64,000 nt of DNA from Comamonas odontotermitis (GTDB taxonomy: Bacteria; Pseudomonadota; Gammaproteobacteria; Burkholderiales; Burkholderiaceae_C). Under the pieces are notes generated by a model, which ran no database searches, was not told the DNA's origin, and saw only the letters and a list, made by a program, of their open reading frames with translations. The position numbers and the translations under genes are program-made. Positions 17,511 to 26,245 of this stretch are shown piece by piece. The stretch spans positions 67,001-131,000 of the forward strand of contig NZ_CP083452.1 of assembly GCF_020080045.1 (NCBI RefSeq), in the 5' to 3' direction. Positions within the stretch are counted from its first letter, which is position 1. Each line of letters begins with the position of its first letter.

Positions 17511-18518
17511 ATGGTGATGAATCGTCCGGCTCTCACCCTGCAGGTGCTGCAGCAGCAGCAGTCCGCGTTGCCGCTGGCGCAGCGCCAGGTGATTGATGTC
17601 ATCCTGCAAGACCCGGGCGCTGCTGTGCTCGCCACGGTGGAGCAGCTGGCTGCGCAGGCCCATGTGTCCATGCCCACCATCGTGCGCATGTGCCGCCGCT
17701 TTGGCTATGACTCGGTGCGCGAGTTCATGGTGGCGCTGGCGCAGACGCTGGCAGTGTCGGGTTCGCACCTGCACCGCAGTGTGCGCGAGGACGACTCCAC
17801 GGGCGATGTGGTCAGCAAGATCGTGCATGCCGCAGCGGGCGCGATTGCCAACCTGGGGCAAAAGCTCGATGCCGCGTTGATCGACGAGGTGGCGGCCAAG
17901 ATGGCAGCGGCCACGCGCATCGACTGCTATTCGGTAGGCGCCGCATCGTCCTTCATGGCGCAGGAGCTGCAAAGCCGCCTGTTCCGCCTGGGGCTGACAT
18001 CGAACGCGATCTTTGATGCGCACCAGCAGCTGGTGTCGGCCTCGACGCTGGGCAAGAAGGGCGTGGCCTTTGTCATCTCGCACGTGGGGCGCATGCCTTT
18101 CACGCTGGAGGCCGCGCAGTTTGCACGCCAGCAGGGCGCCACGGTGGTGGCGCTGACCCAGCCGGGCACGCCGCTGGCCGAGCTGGCCGACCATGTGCTG
18201 GCCGTCACCGTGCCGCAGGATGCGGTGATGCGCGTGGGCACCGAGGCCTATCTGGCGCACCTGGTGGTGATCGAGATTCTGATGGTGCGGCTGGCGCAGA
18301 TTCTGGGCCCGCGCGTCATCACCGGCATGCAGCAGTACAAGCGGCTGCTCGAAACCCATGGTTTCGACAGCTACGAATACATGGGTTTTCAGCAGCCCGC
18401 GCAGCAGCGCCGCAGCGCAGCGCTGGGCGCAGAGCCCGCACCCGTGCCGCGCAAGAAAAGCGCCAGCGCCCAAAAGGACGGCGGCCAGGGCCGCAAGCAG
18501 GCGCGCAAGCAGGATTGA
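17511..18518 (+). CDS. RpiR/MurR-family transcriptional regulator
   Basis: This 335-residue regulator has an N-terminal RpiR helix-turn-helix (ATVEQLAAQAHVSMPTIVR, near residues 42-60) and a SIS sugar-isomerase-type effector domain around residues 125-250 (SVGAASSFMAQEL, then VAFVISHVGRMPFT). The C-terminus is a ~45-residue proline/alanine and then strongly basic tail (KKSASAQKDGGQGRKQARKQ), unusual for the family. SIS domains bind phosphosugars, and in related proteins other cell-wall-derived ligands. Several ATGs and GTGs cluster at the start with no clear binding site; I took the one giving MVMNRPAL. It lies inside the D-amino-acid cluster and is the obvious candidate to control it. Confidence 0.87.
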   Translation: MVMNRPALTLQVLQQQQSALPLAQRQVIDVILQDPGAAVLATVEQLAAQAHVSMPTIVRMCRRFGYDSVREFMVALAQTLAVSGSHLHRSVREDDSTGDVVSKIVHAAAGAIANLGQKLDAALIDEVAAKMAAATRIDCYSVGAASSFMAQELQSRLFRLGLTSNAIFDAHQQLVSASTLGKKGVAFVISHVGRMPFTLEAAQFARQQGATVVALTQPGTPLAELADHVLAVTVPQDAVMRVGTEAYLAHLVVIEILMVRLAQILGPRVITGMQQYKRLLETHGFDSYEYMGFQQPAQQRRSAALGAEPAPVPRKKSASAQKDGGQGRKQARKQD

Positions 18519-18541
18519 AGAGAGCTTTTGGAAAGCAGAGC

Positions 18542-20020
18542 ATGGATCGCAAAGTGTGGTTGAAGAATGGTCTGGTGGTAGATGGCACCGGCAGCGCCGA
18601 ATTTGTGGGCGACGTATGGTTGCAAGGCGATCGCATTGTGGGCGTGCTTGCGAAAGATGCACCCGCCGATGCGGCCCTGGCCGAGGCTGTGGCGGCCTGG
18701 CAGCAGCAGGACCCGCAGACCATTGACTGCAGCGGCAAGGTGATTGCCCCGGGCTTCATCGATGTGCACACCCACGACGACGCTGCCGCGCTGAACAACC
18801 CGGGCATGCTGCCCAAGCTCTCGCAAGGGGTGACGACGGTGATTGCCGGCAACTGCGGCATTTCGCTGGCGCCGGTGGTGACCGATGCGCCGATGGCGCC
18901 GCTGTCGCTGCTGGGCGACCGGCAGTTCCGCTTTTCCACCATGAAAGACTATGCAGCGGCTGTGGATGCAGCGCAGCCTGCCATCAATATTGCGGCTTTG
19001 CTGGGCCACACGGCGCTGCGCATCAAGCACATGTCCGACTTGAACCGGCCTGCCAACGAGGCCGAGCGCGCAGCAATGGCGGCCGACATGCGCGAAGCCA
19101 TGGAGGCGGGGGCCCTGGGCCTGTCGAGCGGCATTTTCTACCGCGAAGCCTATGCAGCCGACATGCAGGAGCTGGTGGCAGTGGCGACCGAGGCGGCCCG
19201 CCATGGCGGCGTGTACGCCACGCACATCCGCGATGAGCTGGAAGGCATTCTGGAAGCCATGCTGGAGGCGGCAGGCACGGCCCAGCAATCGGGGCTGCCT
19301 CTGGTGCTGTCGCACCACAAGTGTGCGGGCTCGGCCAACTGGGGCCGCACGCTGCAAACCTTGCCGCTGGCCGAAAAGCTGGCCCAGCAGCAGGAGCTGT
19401 CGATGGACGTGTACCCGTACACGGCGGGCTCCACCGTGCTGCGCGAAGACCTGGTGGATGGCGTGATCGATATCCTCATCACCCGCAGCGAAACCCACCC
19501 CGAGGTGGCGGGCCGCTACCTGCGCGATATTGCGGCTGCGTGGGGGCAGAGCGAGTACGACACCTGCGTGCAGCTCAAGCCGGGCAATGCCTGCTATTTC
19601 CAGATGCGCGAAGACGACGTGCAGCGCGTCATCACCCACCCGCTGTCGATGATCGGCTCGGACGGCTTGCCCAACGACGAGCGCCCGCACCCGCGCCTGT
19701 GGGGGGCGTTCCCACGCGTGCTGGCCATGTACTGGCGCGACAAGGGCGTGCTGAGCCTGGCGCAGGCCATCCACAAGATGACGGGGCTGTCGGCGCAGCG
19801 CTTTCGCCTGGCCGGGCGCGGCGTGCTGGCCGCTGGCAAGGCGGCCGATGTGGTGGTGTTCGACCCGGCGCGCATCCAGGACCGCGCCACGTTTGAAGAC
19901 CCCAAGCAACTGAGCGCGGGGGTGGAGGCAGTTTGGGTCAACGGGGTGCTCAGCTATACCGAGCAAGATGGGGCCTTGCCCCAGCGCGGCGGGCGCTTTG
20001 TGCGCCGCGCCACGGCCTGA
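18542..20020 (+). CDS. N-acyl-D-amino-acid deacylase (D-aminoacylase)
   Basis: This 492-residue amidohydrolase frees D-amino acids from N-acyl-D-amino acids. Metal-binding His76 and His78 are in GFIDVHTHDD, and the cysteine of the family's characteristic metal site is visible in IAGNCGIS near residue 105. Later conserved segments are HIRDELEG, SHHKCAG and IGSDGLPND with the catalytic aspartate. The chosen ATG has GGAAAG upstream; an in-frame TTG nine codons earlier overlaps the regulator's stop. No signal peptide is seen, so the enzyme acts in the cytoplasm on imported substrate. Its product D-amino acids would be taken by the PLP deaminase encoded two genes upstream. Confidence 0.92.
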   Translation: MDRKVWLKNGLVVDGTGSAEFVGDVWLQGDRIVGVLAKDAPADAALAEAVAAWQQQDPQTIDCSGKVIAPGFIDVHTHDDAAALNNPGMLPKLSQGVTTVIAGNCGISLAPVVTDAPMAPLSLLGDRQFRFSTMKDYAAAVDAAQPAINIAALLGHTALRIKHMSDLNRPANEAERAAMAADMREAMEAGALGLSSGIFYREAYAADMQELVAVATEAARHGGVYATHIRDELEGILEAMLEAAGTAQQSGLPLVLSHHKCAGSANWGRTLQTLPLAEKLAQQQELSMDVYPYTAGSTVLREDLVDGVIDILITRSETHPEVAGRYLRDIAAAWGQSEYDTCVQLKPGNACYFQMREDDVQRVITHPLSMIGSDGLPNDERPHPRLWGAFPRVLAMYWRDKGVLSLAQAIHKMTGLSAQRFRLAGRGVLAAGKAADVVVFDPARIQDRATFEDPKQLSAGVEAVWVNGVLSYTEQDGALPQRGGRFVRRATA

Positions 20021-20043
20021 CCGGCTGGCTACCCGAATGCAGC

Positions 20044-20066
20044 AGCGCCCCACGAGGGCGCTTTTT
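20044..20066 (+). terminator. Rho-independent terminator after the deacylase gene
   Basis: A perfect 7-bp stem AGCGCCC / GGGCGCT with a CACGA loop is followed by TTTTG. It closes the D-amino-acid operon. Confidence 0.85.
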
Positions 20067-20093
20067 GTTGCTGGTGGCACACCCGGTCAATCA

Positions 20094-20111
20094 TTCGATT
20101 TGTGAATCAAA
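20094..20111. promoter_or_regulatory. Candidate operator upstream of the Bug-receptor gene
   Basis: The inverted repeat TTCGATT-TGTG-AATCAAA has one mismatch and lies about 95 bases before the start codon. No regulator can be assigned from the sequence; the LysR gene at the end of this cluster is one candidate. Confidence 0.3.
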
Positions 20112-20205
20112 CCATCCTTACAAAACATTGGACGTGAATCGTCAAACCTTGCACCATCGATAAAGCCCACAGAGGCTCAAGCACAACTGCACAGGAGACA
20201 ACACG

Positions 20206-21180
20206 ATGCAACGACGCCAGACAATGGTATGGGCAGCCGCCGCGCTGGCTGCGGCTGTGACTGCGCCGGTGAGCCGCGCCCAGGGGAGCTACCCGAGTGC
20301 TCCGATCACGATGATCGTGCCGTTCGCGGCAGGCAGCGGCACCGACGCGGTGGCGCGCGCCGTGGGGCAGAAGCTCGGCGAGCGGCTGGGGCAGCCGGTC
20401 ATTGTGGACAACCGCGCGGGCGCGAATGCGCAGATTGCCGTGGCGGCGGTGCTCAAGGCCAAGCCGGATGGGCAGACCCTGTTCATGACCACCAACACCT
20501 CGCATTCGGCCAATCCCTGGCTGGTCAAGAACCTCAAGTACGACCCGATCAAGGACTTTACGCCCATCGCCCGTGTGGGCGAGCTGCCGTTCGCGCTGGC
20601 GGTGAACGTGGATTCGCCCATCAAGTCGGTGCAGGAGCTGATCGACTACGCCAAGGCCCATCCGGGCAAGATTTCGTACGCCACGCCCAACAGCACCTCG
20701 CTCGTGGCGTCCGAGACGCTGCGCTTTCTGACCAAGACCGACATCGTGGGCGTGCCATACAAATCAAGCCCGCAGGCGCTGACTGACCTGATGGGCAACC
20801 AGGTGCAGATGTATGTGGTGGATCTGGGCTCGGGCGGCAGCATGCTCAAGGCGGGCAAGGTGCGCGCGCTGGGCGTGACGGCGGCCAAGGGCTCGTCGCA
20901 GTTGCCGGGCGTGCCACCCGTCGGCAAAACATTGCCGGGTTTTGACATCACTTCGTGGAACGGCATCTTTGCGCCTGCGGGCACGCCGCCCGCCGTGGTG
21001 AACAAGATCAACACCGAGCTGCAGGCCGTGCTGGCCGACCCCGAGGTGCAGAAGCAGCTGGCGGTGATCGGCTTCGAGGTCTGGCCCACCAAGACGCCGC
21101 AGGAGTTCGCCACCTATGTGGCCGACCAGTTGCAGTACTGGGGCAAGCTGGTCAAGCAGGCAGACATTCCTGCGCAGTGA
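20206..21180 (+). CDS. Bug-family periplasmic solute-binding receptor
   Basis: This 324-residue receptor is of the tripartite tricarboxylate transporter (TctC/Bug) family, which is very expanded in Burkholderiales. It has a Sec signal peptide (basic QRRQ, hydrophobic AAAALAAAVTAP, cleavage after SRA). The mature start has the family pattern YPSAPITMIVPFAAG, with the GSGTDAVARAVG helix, IVDNRAGAN and a later NGIFAPAGTP segment. These receptors bind carboxylates; the specific ligand cannot be read. AGGAGACAACACG precedes the ATG. No membrane subunits (tctA/tctB) are nearby, as is usual for orphan Bug genes, so it may share a transporter encoded elsewhere or act as a sensor. Confidence 0.93.
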   Translation: MQRRQTMVWAAAALAAAVTAPVSRAQGSYPSAPITMIVPFAAGSGTDAVARAVGQKLGERLGQPVIVDNRAGANAQIAVAAVLKAKPDGQTLFMTTNTSHSANPWLVKNLKYDPIKDFTPIARVGELPFALAVNVDSPIKSVQELIDYAKAHPGKISYATPNSTSLVASETLRFLTKTDIVGVPYKSSPQALTDLMGNQVQMYVVDLGSGGSMLKAGKVRALGVTAAKGSSQLPGVPPVGKTLPGFDITSWNGIFAPAGTPPAVVNKINTELQAVLADPEVQKQLAVIGFEVWPTKTPQEFATYVADQLQYWGKLVKQADIPAQ

Positions 21181-21182
21181 AT

Positions 21183-21243
21183 TTTGAATGAAAACAGCCC
21201 TTGGCGCTTTCCCATCAGGCGCCATTAGCTATTGATTTTGTAG
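21183..21243. repeat. Intergenic repeat, family C, copy 1
   Basis: This short imperfect palindromic unit runs TTTTGAATGAAAAC, then a GGCGC / GGCGCC hairpin, then AGCTATTGATTTTGTAG. Related units lie at 28262 and 43405. It separates the Bug and cupin genes. Confidence 0.6.
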
Positions 21244-21262
21244 TAATTCGGTTGTCCTCACC

Positions 21263-21658
21263 ATGGTTTCCAAATACCTGATCCGCGCCGCCGATGTGCC
21301 GGCGTACAGCCCGGCCAACCACACCGGCACCTTCAACCGCCGCCTCGTCAGCAGCGCCAATGTGGGCGCGCAGCACATGGAGGTGGTGCTGGGCGAAATC
21401 GCCAAGGGGGGCGGTGCGCTGCCGCATGCCCACCCGGGCATGGAGCAGGCCTGCTACCTGCTCGAGGGTACGGCGCATGTCGAGGTCGAGGGCGAATCGT
21501 TCGAGATGGTGCCGGGCGATACCTGCTTTTTTCCTGCCGATGCCATGCACATCTTCCAGACCACCAGCGACACGCCCGCGAAGCTGCTGGTGATCTACAG
21601 CCCGCCCTATGGCGAAAACCCGGCGCGCGTCCGTCGCCCGGAAGGCTCCGGCCACTGA
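21263..21658 (+). CDS. Small cupin-domain protein
   Basis: This 131-residue single-domain cupin has motif 1 around HAHPGMEQACYLLEG (the two His of H-x-H and the Glu) and motif 2 around PGDTCFFPADAMHIF. It probably binds a divalent metal; the catalytic activity is unknown. It lies between a carboxylate-type receptor gene and an acyl-CoA dehydrogenase gene and is 16 bases from the latter, so the three probably serve one organic-acid pathway. Confidence 0.85.
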   Translation: MVSKYLIRAADVPAYSPANHTGTFNRRLVSSANVGAQHMEVVLGEIAKGGGALPHAHPGMEQACYLLEGTAHVEVEGESFEMVPGDTCFFPADAMHIFQTTSDTPAKLLVIYSPPYGENPARVRRPEGSGH

Positions 21659-21674
21659 TATTGAGGAACACACC

Positions 21675-22850
21675 ATGGATTTCGCACTGACCGAAGAGCA
21701 GCAGCAGATCGTCGATGCCATCGAGAAAGTCTGCGCACCGTTTGATGCCGATTACTGGCATGCGCGCGATGACGACGGCGAGTTTCCCGAGGCCTTCTAC
21801 CGTGCGCTGGCCGATGCGGGCTGGCTGGGCATTGCCATGCCCGAGGAGTTTGGCGGCGCGGGTTTGGGCATCACCGAGGCGGCGCTGATGATGCACACCA
21901 TCTCCGCCACGGGCGCGGGCCTCTCGGGGGCCTCTGCCGTGCACATGAACATTTTTGGCCTGCACCCGGTCGTGGTGTACGGCACGCAGGAGCAGAAGGC
22001 GCGCATGCTGCCGCCGCTGATCGCGGGCAAGGACAAGGCCTGCTTTGGTGTGACCGAGCCGAACACCGGCCTCAACACGCTCAAGCTCAAGACCCGCGCC
22101 GTGCGCGGCACGGACAGCGAAGGCGATCACTACCTGGTGCACGGCCAGAAGGTGTTCATCTCCACTGCGCAGGAGGCGAGCAAGATCTTGCTGCTGGCGC
22201 GCACCAAGCCGGTGGAGGAATGCAAGGGCACCGAAGGCCTGTCGCTGTTCTACACCGACTTTGATCGCAGCAAGATCGAAGTGCACGAGATTCCCAAAAT
22301 GGGCCGCAAGTGCGTGGACACGAACCAGCTCTTCATCGACGGCCTGCGCATTCCGGTGGAAGACCGCATTGGAGAGGAGGGCCGAGGCTTTGAGTACATC
22401 CTGCACGGCATGAACCCCGAGCGCATCCTGATTGCCTGCGAAGCCATCGGCCTGGGGCGCGCTGCGCTCTCACGCGCTGCCAAGTACGCCGGTGAGCGCG
22501 AGGTGTTCAACCGCCCCATCGGCAAGAACCAGGGCATTCAGCACCCGCTGGCCGAGCGCTGGATCGAGTTGGAAGCCGCCTTTTTGCTCGCCATGAAGGC
22601 CGCCTGGCTGTACGACCAGCACAAGCCCTGCGGCGCAGAGGCCAATGCGGCCAAGTACTTGGGGGCAGAGGCGGGTTTTCGCGCCTGCGAGACGGCGATC
22701 TTCACGCATGGCGGCATGGGCTACGCCAAGGAATTCCATGTGGAGCGCTACATGCGCGAGAGCTGGATTCCGCGCCTCGCGCCAGTGAGCCCGCAGCTCA
22801 TCCTGTGCTTCATTGCCGAGAAGGTGCTGGGCCTGCCCAAGTCGTATTGA
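21675..22850 (+). CDS. Acyl-CoA dehydrogenase family protein
   Basis: This 391-residue flavoprotein is of the acyl-CoA dehydrogenase family. It begins with the usual MDFALTEEQQQIVDAI helix and has the FAD-binding CFGVTEPNTG and FISTAQEASK strands, FNRPIGKNQGIQHPLAE in the helical C-terminal domain, and the family end motif HGGMGYAKEFHVERYMRE. It would oxidise an acyl-CoA at the alpha-beta bond and pass electrons to ETF. TGAGGAACACACC precedes the ATG. The chain-length or branched substrate is unknown; the Bug receptor and cupin upstream suggest catabolism of an imported carboxylate. Confidence 0.92.
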   Translation: MDFALTEEQQQIVDAIEKVCAPFDADYWHARDDDGEFPEAFYRALADAGWLGIAMPEEFGGAGLGITEAALMMHTISATGAGLSGASAVHMNIFGLHPVVVYGTQEQKARMLPPLIAGKDKACFGVTEPNTGLNTLKLKTRAVRGTDSEGDHYLVHGQKVFISTAQEASKILLLARTKPVEECKGTEGLSLFYTDFDRSKIEVHEIPKMGRKCVDTNQLFIDGLRIPVEDRIGEEGRGFEYILHGMNPERILIACEAIGLGRAALSRAAKYAGEREVFNRPIGKNQGIQHPLAERWIELEAAFLLAMKAAWLYDQHKPCGAEANAAKYLGAEAGFRACETAIFTHGGMGYAKEFHVERYMRESWIPRLAPVSPQLILCFIAEKVLGLPKSY

Positions 22851-22962
22851 TGTATTGCTGACTGGTACGCCGGGCGAGGCGGTCACGATGGATACGCGCG
22901 CCACAGGGCCTTCAACCCGTCGAAAACCGGCGGGGCTGCACAGGCTGGGGCATGATACGCAG

Positions 22963-23877
22963 ATGAAAACCCATCTGCTGCGTTACTTTGTGGTGCTGGC
23001 CGAAGAGCTGCATTTTGGCCGTGCCGCCGAGCGCCTGGCCATCACCCAGCCGCCGCTGTCGGTCGCCATCAAATCGCTGGAGGAAGACCTGGGCGTGCGC
23101 CTGCTGGAGCGCGATGCCAAGCAGGTGCGGCTGACCGATGCGGGCGCTGCGTTTCTGATCGAGGCGCGCCTGGTGCTGGGGCAGATACAGCGCGCCGCCG
23201 ATGTGGCGCGCAATGTGGCGCAGGGCAAACAGGGGCAGTTGGCCATCGGCGTGACCGGCTCGATGATCTACCGCGACCTGCCGCGCGTGATGCAGACCTT
23301 TGGCGCCCAGCGCCCCGATATCGACATCACCTTGCACGAAATGTCCACCACCGAGCAGCAGGCAGCCATTGCGCGCGGCCAGCTGCAGGGTGGCTTCGTC
23401 AACATCATCACGCCCGCGCCGGGGCTGGCGCTGTGGCCTCTCGCCCCCGACACCCTGGTGTGCTGCCTGCCCGAGGCGCACCCCCAGGCGCAGCAGGCCA
23501 GCATTGACCTGCGCAGCCTCGCGCATGAGCGCTTTGTGATGTTTGTGCGCGAGGTCAGCCCTGCCAACTACGACAATGTCATCGCCTGCCTGCACAACGC
23601 AGGCATTCACCCCCGCACCAGCCATGCGGTGCGCCAGTGGCTCACGGTAATTGCCCTCGTGGCCATCGGCCAGGGCGTGGCGCTGGTGCCTTCGTGCCTG
23701 CAGCGCGCGGGCATGGCTGGCGTGCGTTTTGTGCCACTGCAAAGCAGCAACAGCCTGGCTGCGCATACGGCAGGGGCCTTTGTGTGGCATCCGCAGGCGG
23801 TATCGGCGCCGCTGCAGGCGTTCATTGACGTGGTGCGCGGGCCTGCTGCCGAGGGGCAGGCGCCCACGGCGCAATAG
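22963..23877 (+). CDS. LysR-family transcriptional regulator
   Basis: This 304-residue regulator has its helix-turn-helix at residues ~1-60 (LHFGRAAERLAITQPPLSVAI, then LEEDLGVRLLERD) and a typical substrate domain. I begin at the ATG giving MKTHLLRYF, the usual LysR spacing to the recognition helix; an ATG 25 codons upstream would add an arginine-rich leader untypical of the family. It follows the acyl-CoA dehydrogenase gene by about 110 bases on the same strand and is a plausible regulator of that cluster. Confidence 0.88.
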   Translation: MKTHLLRYFVVLAEELHFGRAAERLAITQPPLSVAIKSLEEDLGVRLLERDAKQVRLTDAGAAFLIEARLVLGQIQRAADVARNVAQGKQGQLAIGVTGSMIYRDLPRVMQTFGAQRPDIDITLHEMSTTEQQAAIARGQLQGGFVNIITPAPGLALWPLAPDTLVCCLPEAHPQAQQASIDLRSLAHERFVMFVREVSPANYDNVIACLHNAGIHPRTSHAVRQWLTVIALVAIGQGVALVPSCLQRAGMAGVRFVPLQSSNSLAAHTAGAFVWHPQAVSAPLQAFIDVVRGPAAEGQAPTAQ

Positions 23878-23913
23878 CGGTGCTTGCTGCATTGCAGCAG
23901 CGGTGCCAGGCTC

Positions 23914-24116
23914 AGAACGTGTTTACGATCTCCTCGCGCCGCGACAGTGGCTTTGCGGGGCGCCCGCAAACCCACTGTCCCTCTGGGTTGGAGTGAAATC
24001 GGGCGATTTCTGCGCGCTGGCCCTTGCTTGCACCCCGGTGCAAGCTGTGGCCCAGCGCTTCGAACTCATCCCGATTGCACTCCAACGCGGCTGCGTAGAG
24101 ATCGTAAACACGTTCT
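23914..24116. repeat. 203-bp foldback element with 18-bp perfect terminal inverted repeats
   Basis: The ends AGAACGTGTTTACGATCT (23914-23931) and its exact complement (24099-24116) bound a nearly self-complementary unit. Inside are a side hairpin (ACAGTGGCTTTGCGGG against CCCGCAAACCCACTGT, 23944-23979), a stem TTGGAGTGAAATCGGG / CCCGATTGCACTCCAA (23987-24002 with 24070-24085), a nested GCGCTGG / CCAGCGC pair, and an innermost GCTTGCACC / GGTGCAAGC hairpin. It encodes nothing. Its right end supplies the first base of the TCA that forms the methyltransferase stop codon. A related element lies at 30024 and an end fragment at 48652. Confidence 0.85.
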
Positions 24117-26152
24117 CAGAGCGGTGCGCCCAGGATGGTGGTGACTTCTGCTTCGAATCCCAAGACATCCACCGCCCGCACACACACCACGCGCGGCGGG
24201 GCATGTGCAGGCACGGTCAATATGGCTTGTGCGCTCACGCGCAGCGCATCACTGCCGTTGGCAATGCGGGCCACATGGGCGGTGTTGCCCCGGTAGTCGT
24301 GCCAGGCGGGCCGGAAGACCCGCCCGTCATAACTGGGGTCGACGGACCAATACTCGATCAAGGCCAACGGCTCGGCACGGGCCACGGCCTGGAGCTTGGC
24401 GCGGTTGGCGCCTTGCAGGGGGATGGCGTCTGGCGAGAGCAGTGCATAGTCTTTCAGGCGCACGGACAGAATGTCGTGCAGGCCCTGCGGCTGGCATTGC
24501 ACGGGGTGCAATGTCAGGTGTGCCAGTGACGAGAACCGCACTTGGCCGCGCAACCTGTCTACGCCGCCCTTTCTGTGCAGGCAGTCGAGCAGATCGGGTG
24601 GAATGGCCAGCACTTCGAGACGGCTGTCATGGAGCGCGGTGATCGTCTGGCTGATTGAGGGCTCGAAATTCCAGCCCAGCACCACCACCCGGTCCCAGCG
24701 GCCCCATCGGTTCCAACTGCCGGGCAGGTGATCGCGCAGGGACTGGGCCATGTGCAATGTGGCAGCGCAGGTTGTCCTGTCGGGGCTGTCGGCCAGCACC
24801 AAGGTTTTGCCACCTTGCGCGCCCGAAGTGACGCGGCGCGCGACCTGCCCCAGTGGGTACTGCGGGTGCAGGCCCGGCGGCAACGGGGCCGCGCCATACA
24901 GCGACAGCACCATCTGCGAGAGTTCGTCCACGCAGAAATCGCGCTTGCCAAAATGGGCCCGGGCGGCTTCCTCCGGGTAGCTGGCGATGGTCTGGCAGGC
25001 AAATGGTTCTGCACCCTGGCACATCAGGCGCTTGCGGGTGACCATGCACGCGGGCTTGCCGATATCAATGCTGATCCAACGGCGCCCCAGCTTTTGCGCG
25101 ACGGCTGCGGTGGTGCCCGAGCCGCCGAATCCGTCAAGGACGAGGGCGCCTTCGGCAGAGGAGGCCTGGATGATCCGCTCCAGCAGTTTGGCGGGTTTCT
25201 GGGTGGCGTAGTGAACGCTTTCGCTCGCGCGCGAGGCGGTGGAGGTGCTGATGTCCGTCCAGAGGTTGCCAATCACCTCGCTGGCTTCGTCCAGGTAGTA
25301 CTTCTTGTACCGGCTGCCTGACGGTGTTTCATGGATCAGGCCTTGCGCATGCATGCTTTGGATGGTTGCCTCGCAGTAGTTGCCCAGTGTCACCAGCTTG
25401 AATCTGCGGCCGGTGGCCGCTTCCACCTTGTTGTAGGCGGCCTCCTGCTGGCTGTTCAGTGCCCGCCGCAGCTGGTTGAAGGTGTGGCGACCGCTCTTGC
25501 TGTACAGGTAGATGCCGTCGGTGACACTGTCGAACTTGCGCTGGTGCTCTGGCCCCATTCTCCCGACGGTGGCCGCGCGGTGCCAGATGTTTTCATTGAG
25601 GAAGGCGTCCTTGCCAAAGACTTCGTCCATCACGATCTTGACGTAGTGCCCCACATGCCAGTCCAGGTGCACGTAGATCGAGCCGGTGTCGGCCAGCAAC
25701 TCGCGCATCAGAATCAAGCGCGGCGTGATCATGGCAAGGTAGGCGGCCGTGCCTTCGCTCCAGGTGTCCGAGAAGGCCAGTTGCTCGATGACGGTGGGGC
25801 GGTGTTCGTGTTCAATGCCGGGCAAGGTGGCCCTGGTGCGGTAGTCGGCCTTGCTGTCAAAAGGCGGGTCGGTGTAGATCAGGTCGACCTTGCCGCGCAG
25901 GCTGGGTGTCTCCTCGTCGCCTGCGAGCAGCGCCGCCATGGCCAGCAGGTTGTCGCCATGGATCAGGCGGTTCATCCATCGCGGGCCGGGTGGGCGGGCG
26001 TCCGCGCAGGCGCCTTTGCCATCTGGCCGCACCACTTCGCGCGTCTGGAGGCGAACGCGCTCACAGGTGTCCAGGCTTTCAAGGATGCGCTGCGCTTGCC
26101 TGCGTCCCTGGGCAATGATGTTCGGAAGCTGTTCGATGAGTGACTGGGGCAT
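24116..26152 (-). CDS. Beta-type DNA methyltransferase (type III Mod-like), orphan
   Basis: This protein of about 678 residues is an N6-adenine or N4-cytosine DNA methyltransferase. The catalytic motif IV DPPF is near residue 95 (YTDPPFDSK), ahead of the AdoMet motif FGGSG near 342, the beta-class order seen in type III Mod subunits. TQKPAKLLERII just before motif I is also typical. The ~320 C-terminal residues are unlike anything I recognise and may be the target-recognition part. No res helicase-nuclease gene is adjacent, so it is a solitary methyltransferase. The start is uncertain: ATGs at 26152 and 26179 and a GTG at 26209 all lack a good binding site. The stop lies at the edge of the foldback repeat. 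A divergent HTH gene faces it across a palindrome. Confidence 0.87.
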   Translation of the reverse strand: MPQSLIEQLPNIIAQGRRQAQRILESLDTCERVRLQTREVVRPDGKGACADARPPGPRWMNRLIHGDNLLAMAALLAGDEETPSLRGKVDLIYTDPPFDSKADYRTRATLPGIEHEHRPTVIEQLAFSDTWSEGTAAYLAMITPRLILMRELLADTGSIYVHLDWHVGHYVKIVMDEVFGKDAFLNENIWHRAATVGRMGPEHQRKFDSVTDGIYLYSKSGRHTFNQLRRALNSQQEAAYNKVEAATGRRFKLVTLGNYCEATIQSMHAQGLIHETPSGSRYKKYYLDEASEVIGNLWTDISTSTASRASESVHYATQKPAKLLERIIQASSAEGALVLDGFGGSGTTAAVAQKLGRRWISIDIGKPACMVTRKRLMCQGAEPFACQTIASYPEEAARAHFGKRDFCVDELSQMVLSLYGAAPLPPGLHPQYPLGQVARRVTSGAQGGKTLVLADSPDRTTCAATLHMAQSLRDHLPGSWNRWGRWDRVVVLGWNFEPSISQTITALHDSRLEVLAIPPDLLDCLHRKGGVDRLRGQVRFSSLAHLTLHPVQCQPQGLHDILSVRLKDYALLSPDAIPLQGANRAKLQAVARAEPLALIEYWSVDPSYDGRVFRPAWHDYRGNTAHVARIANGSDALRVSAQAILTVPAHAPPRVVCVRAVDVLGFEAEVTTILGAPL

Positions 26153-26245
26153 GGGTACTGGGCGGCACCTTGCTTGCATCCGAGTGGGGATTCGAATGAC
26201 CGAGAGCACGCGATCTATCGATTAAAGTGATAATTCAATATATTT

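Noticed and set aside
24116..26152. A complete type III restriction-modification system
   Set aside because: Only the Mod-like subunit is present; the downstream side is the foldback element and the upstream side an HTH gene, with no res gene.
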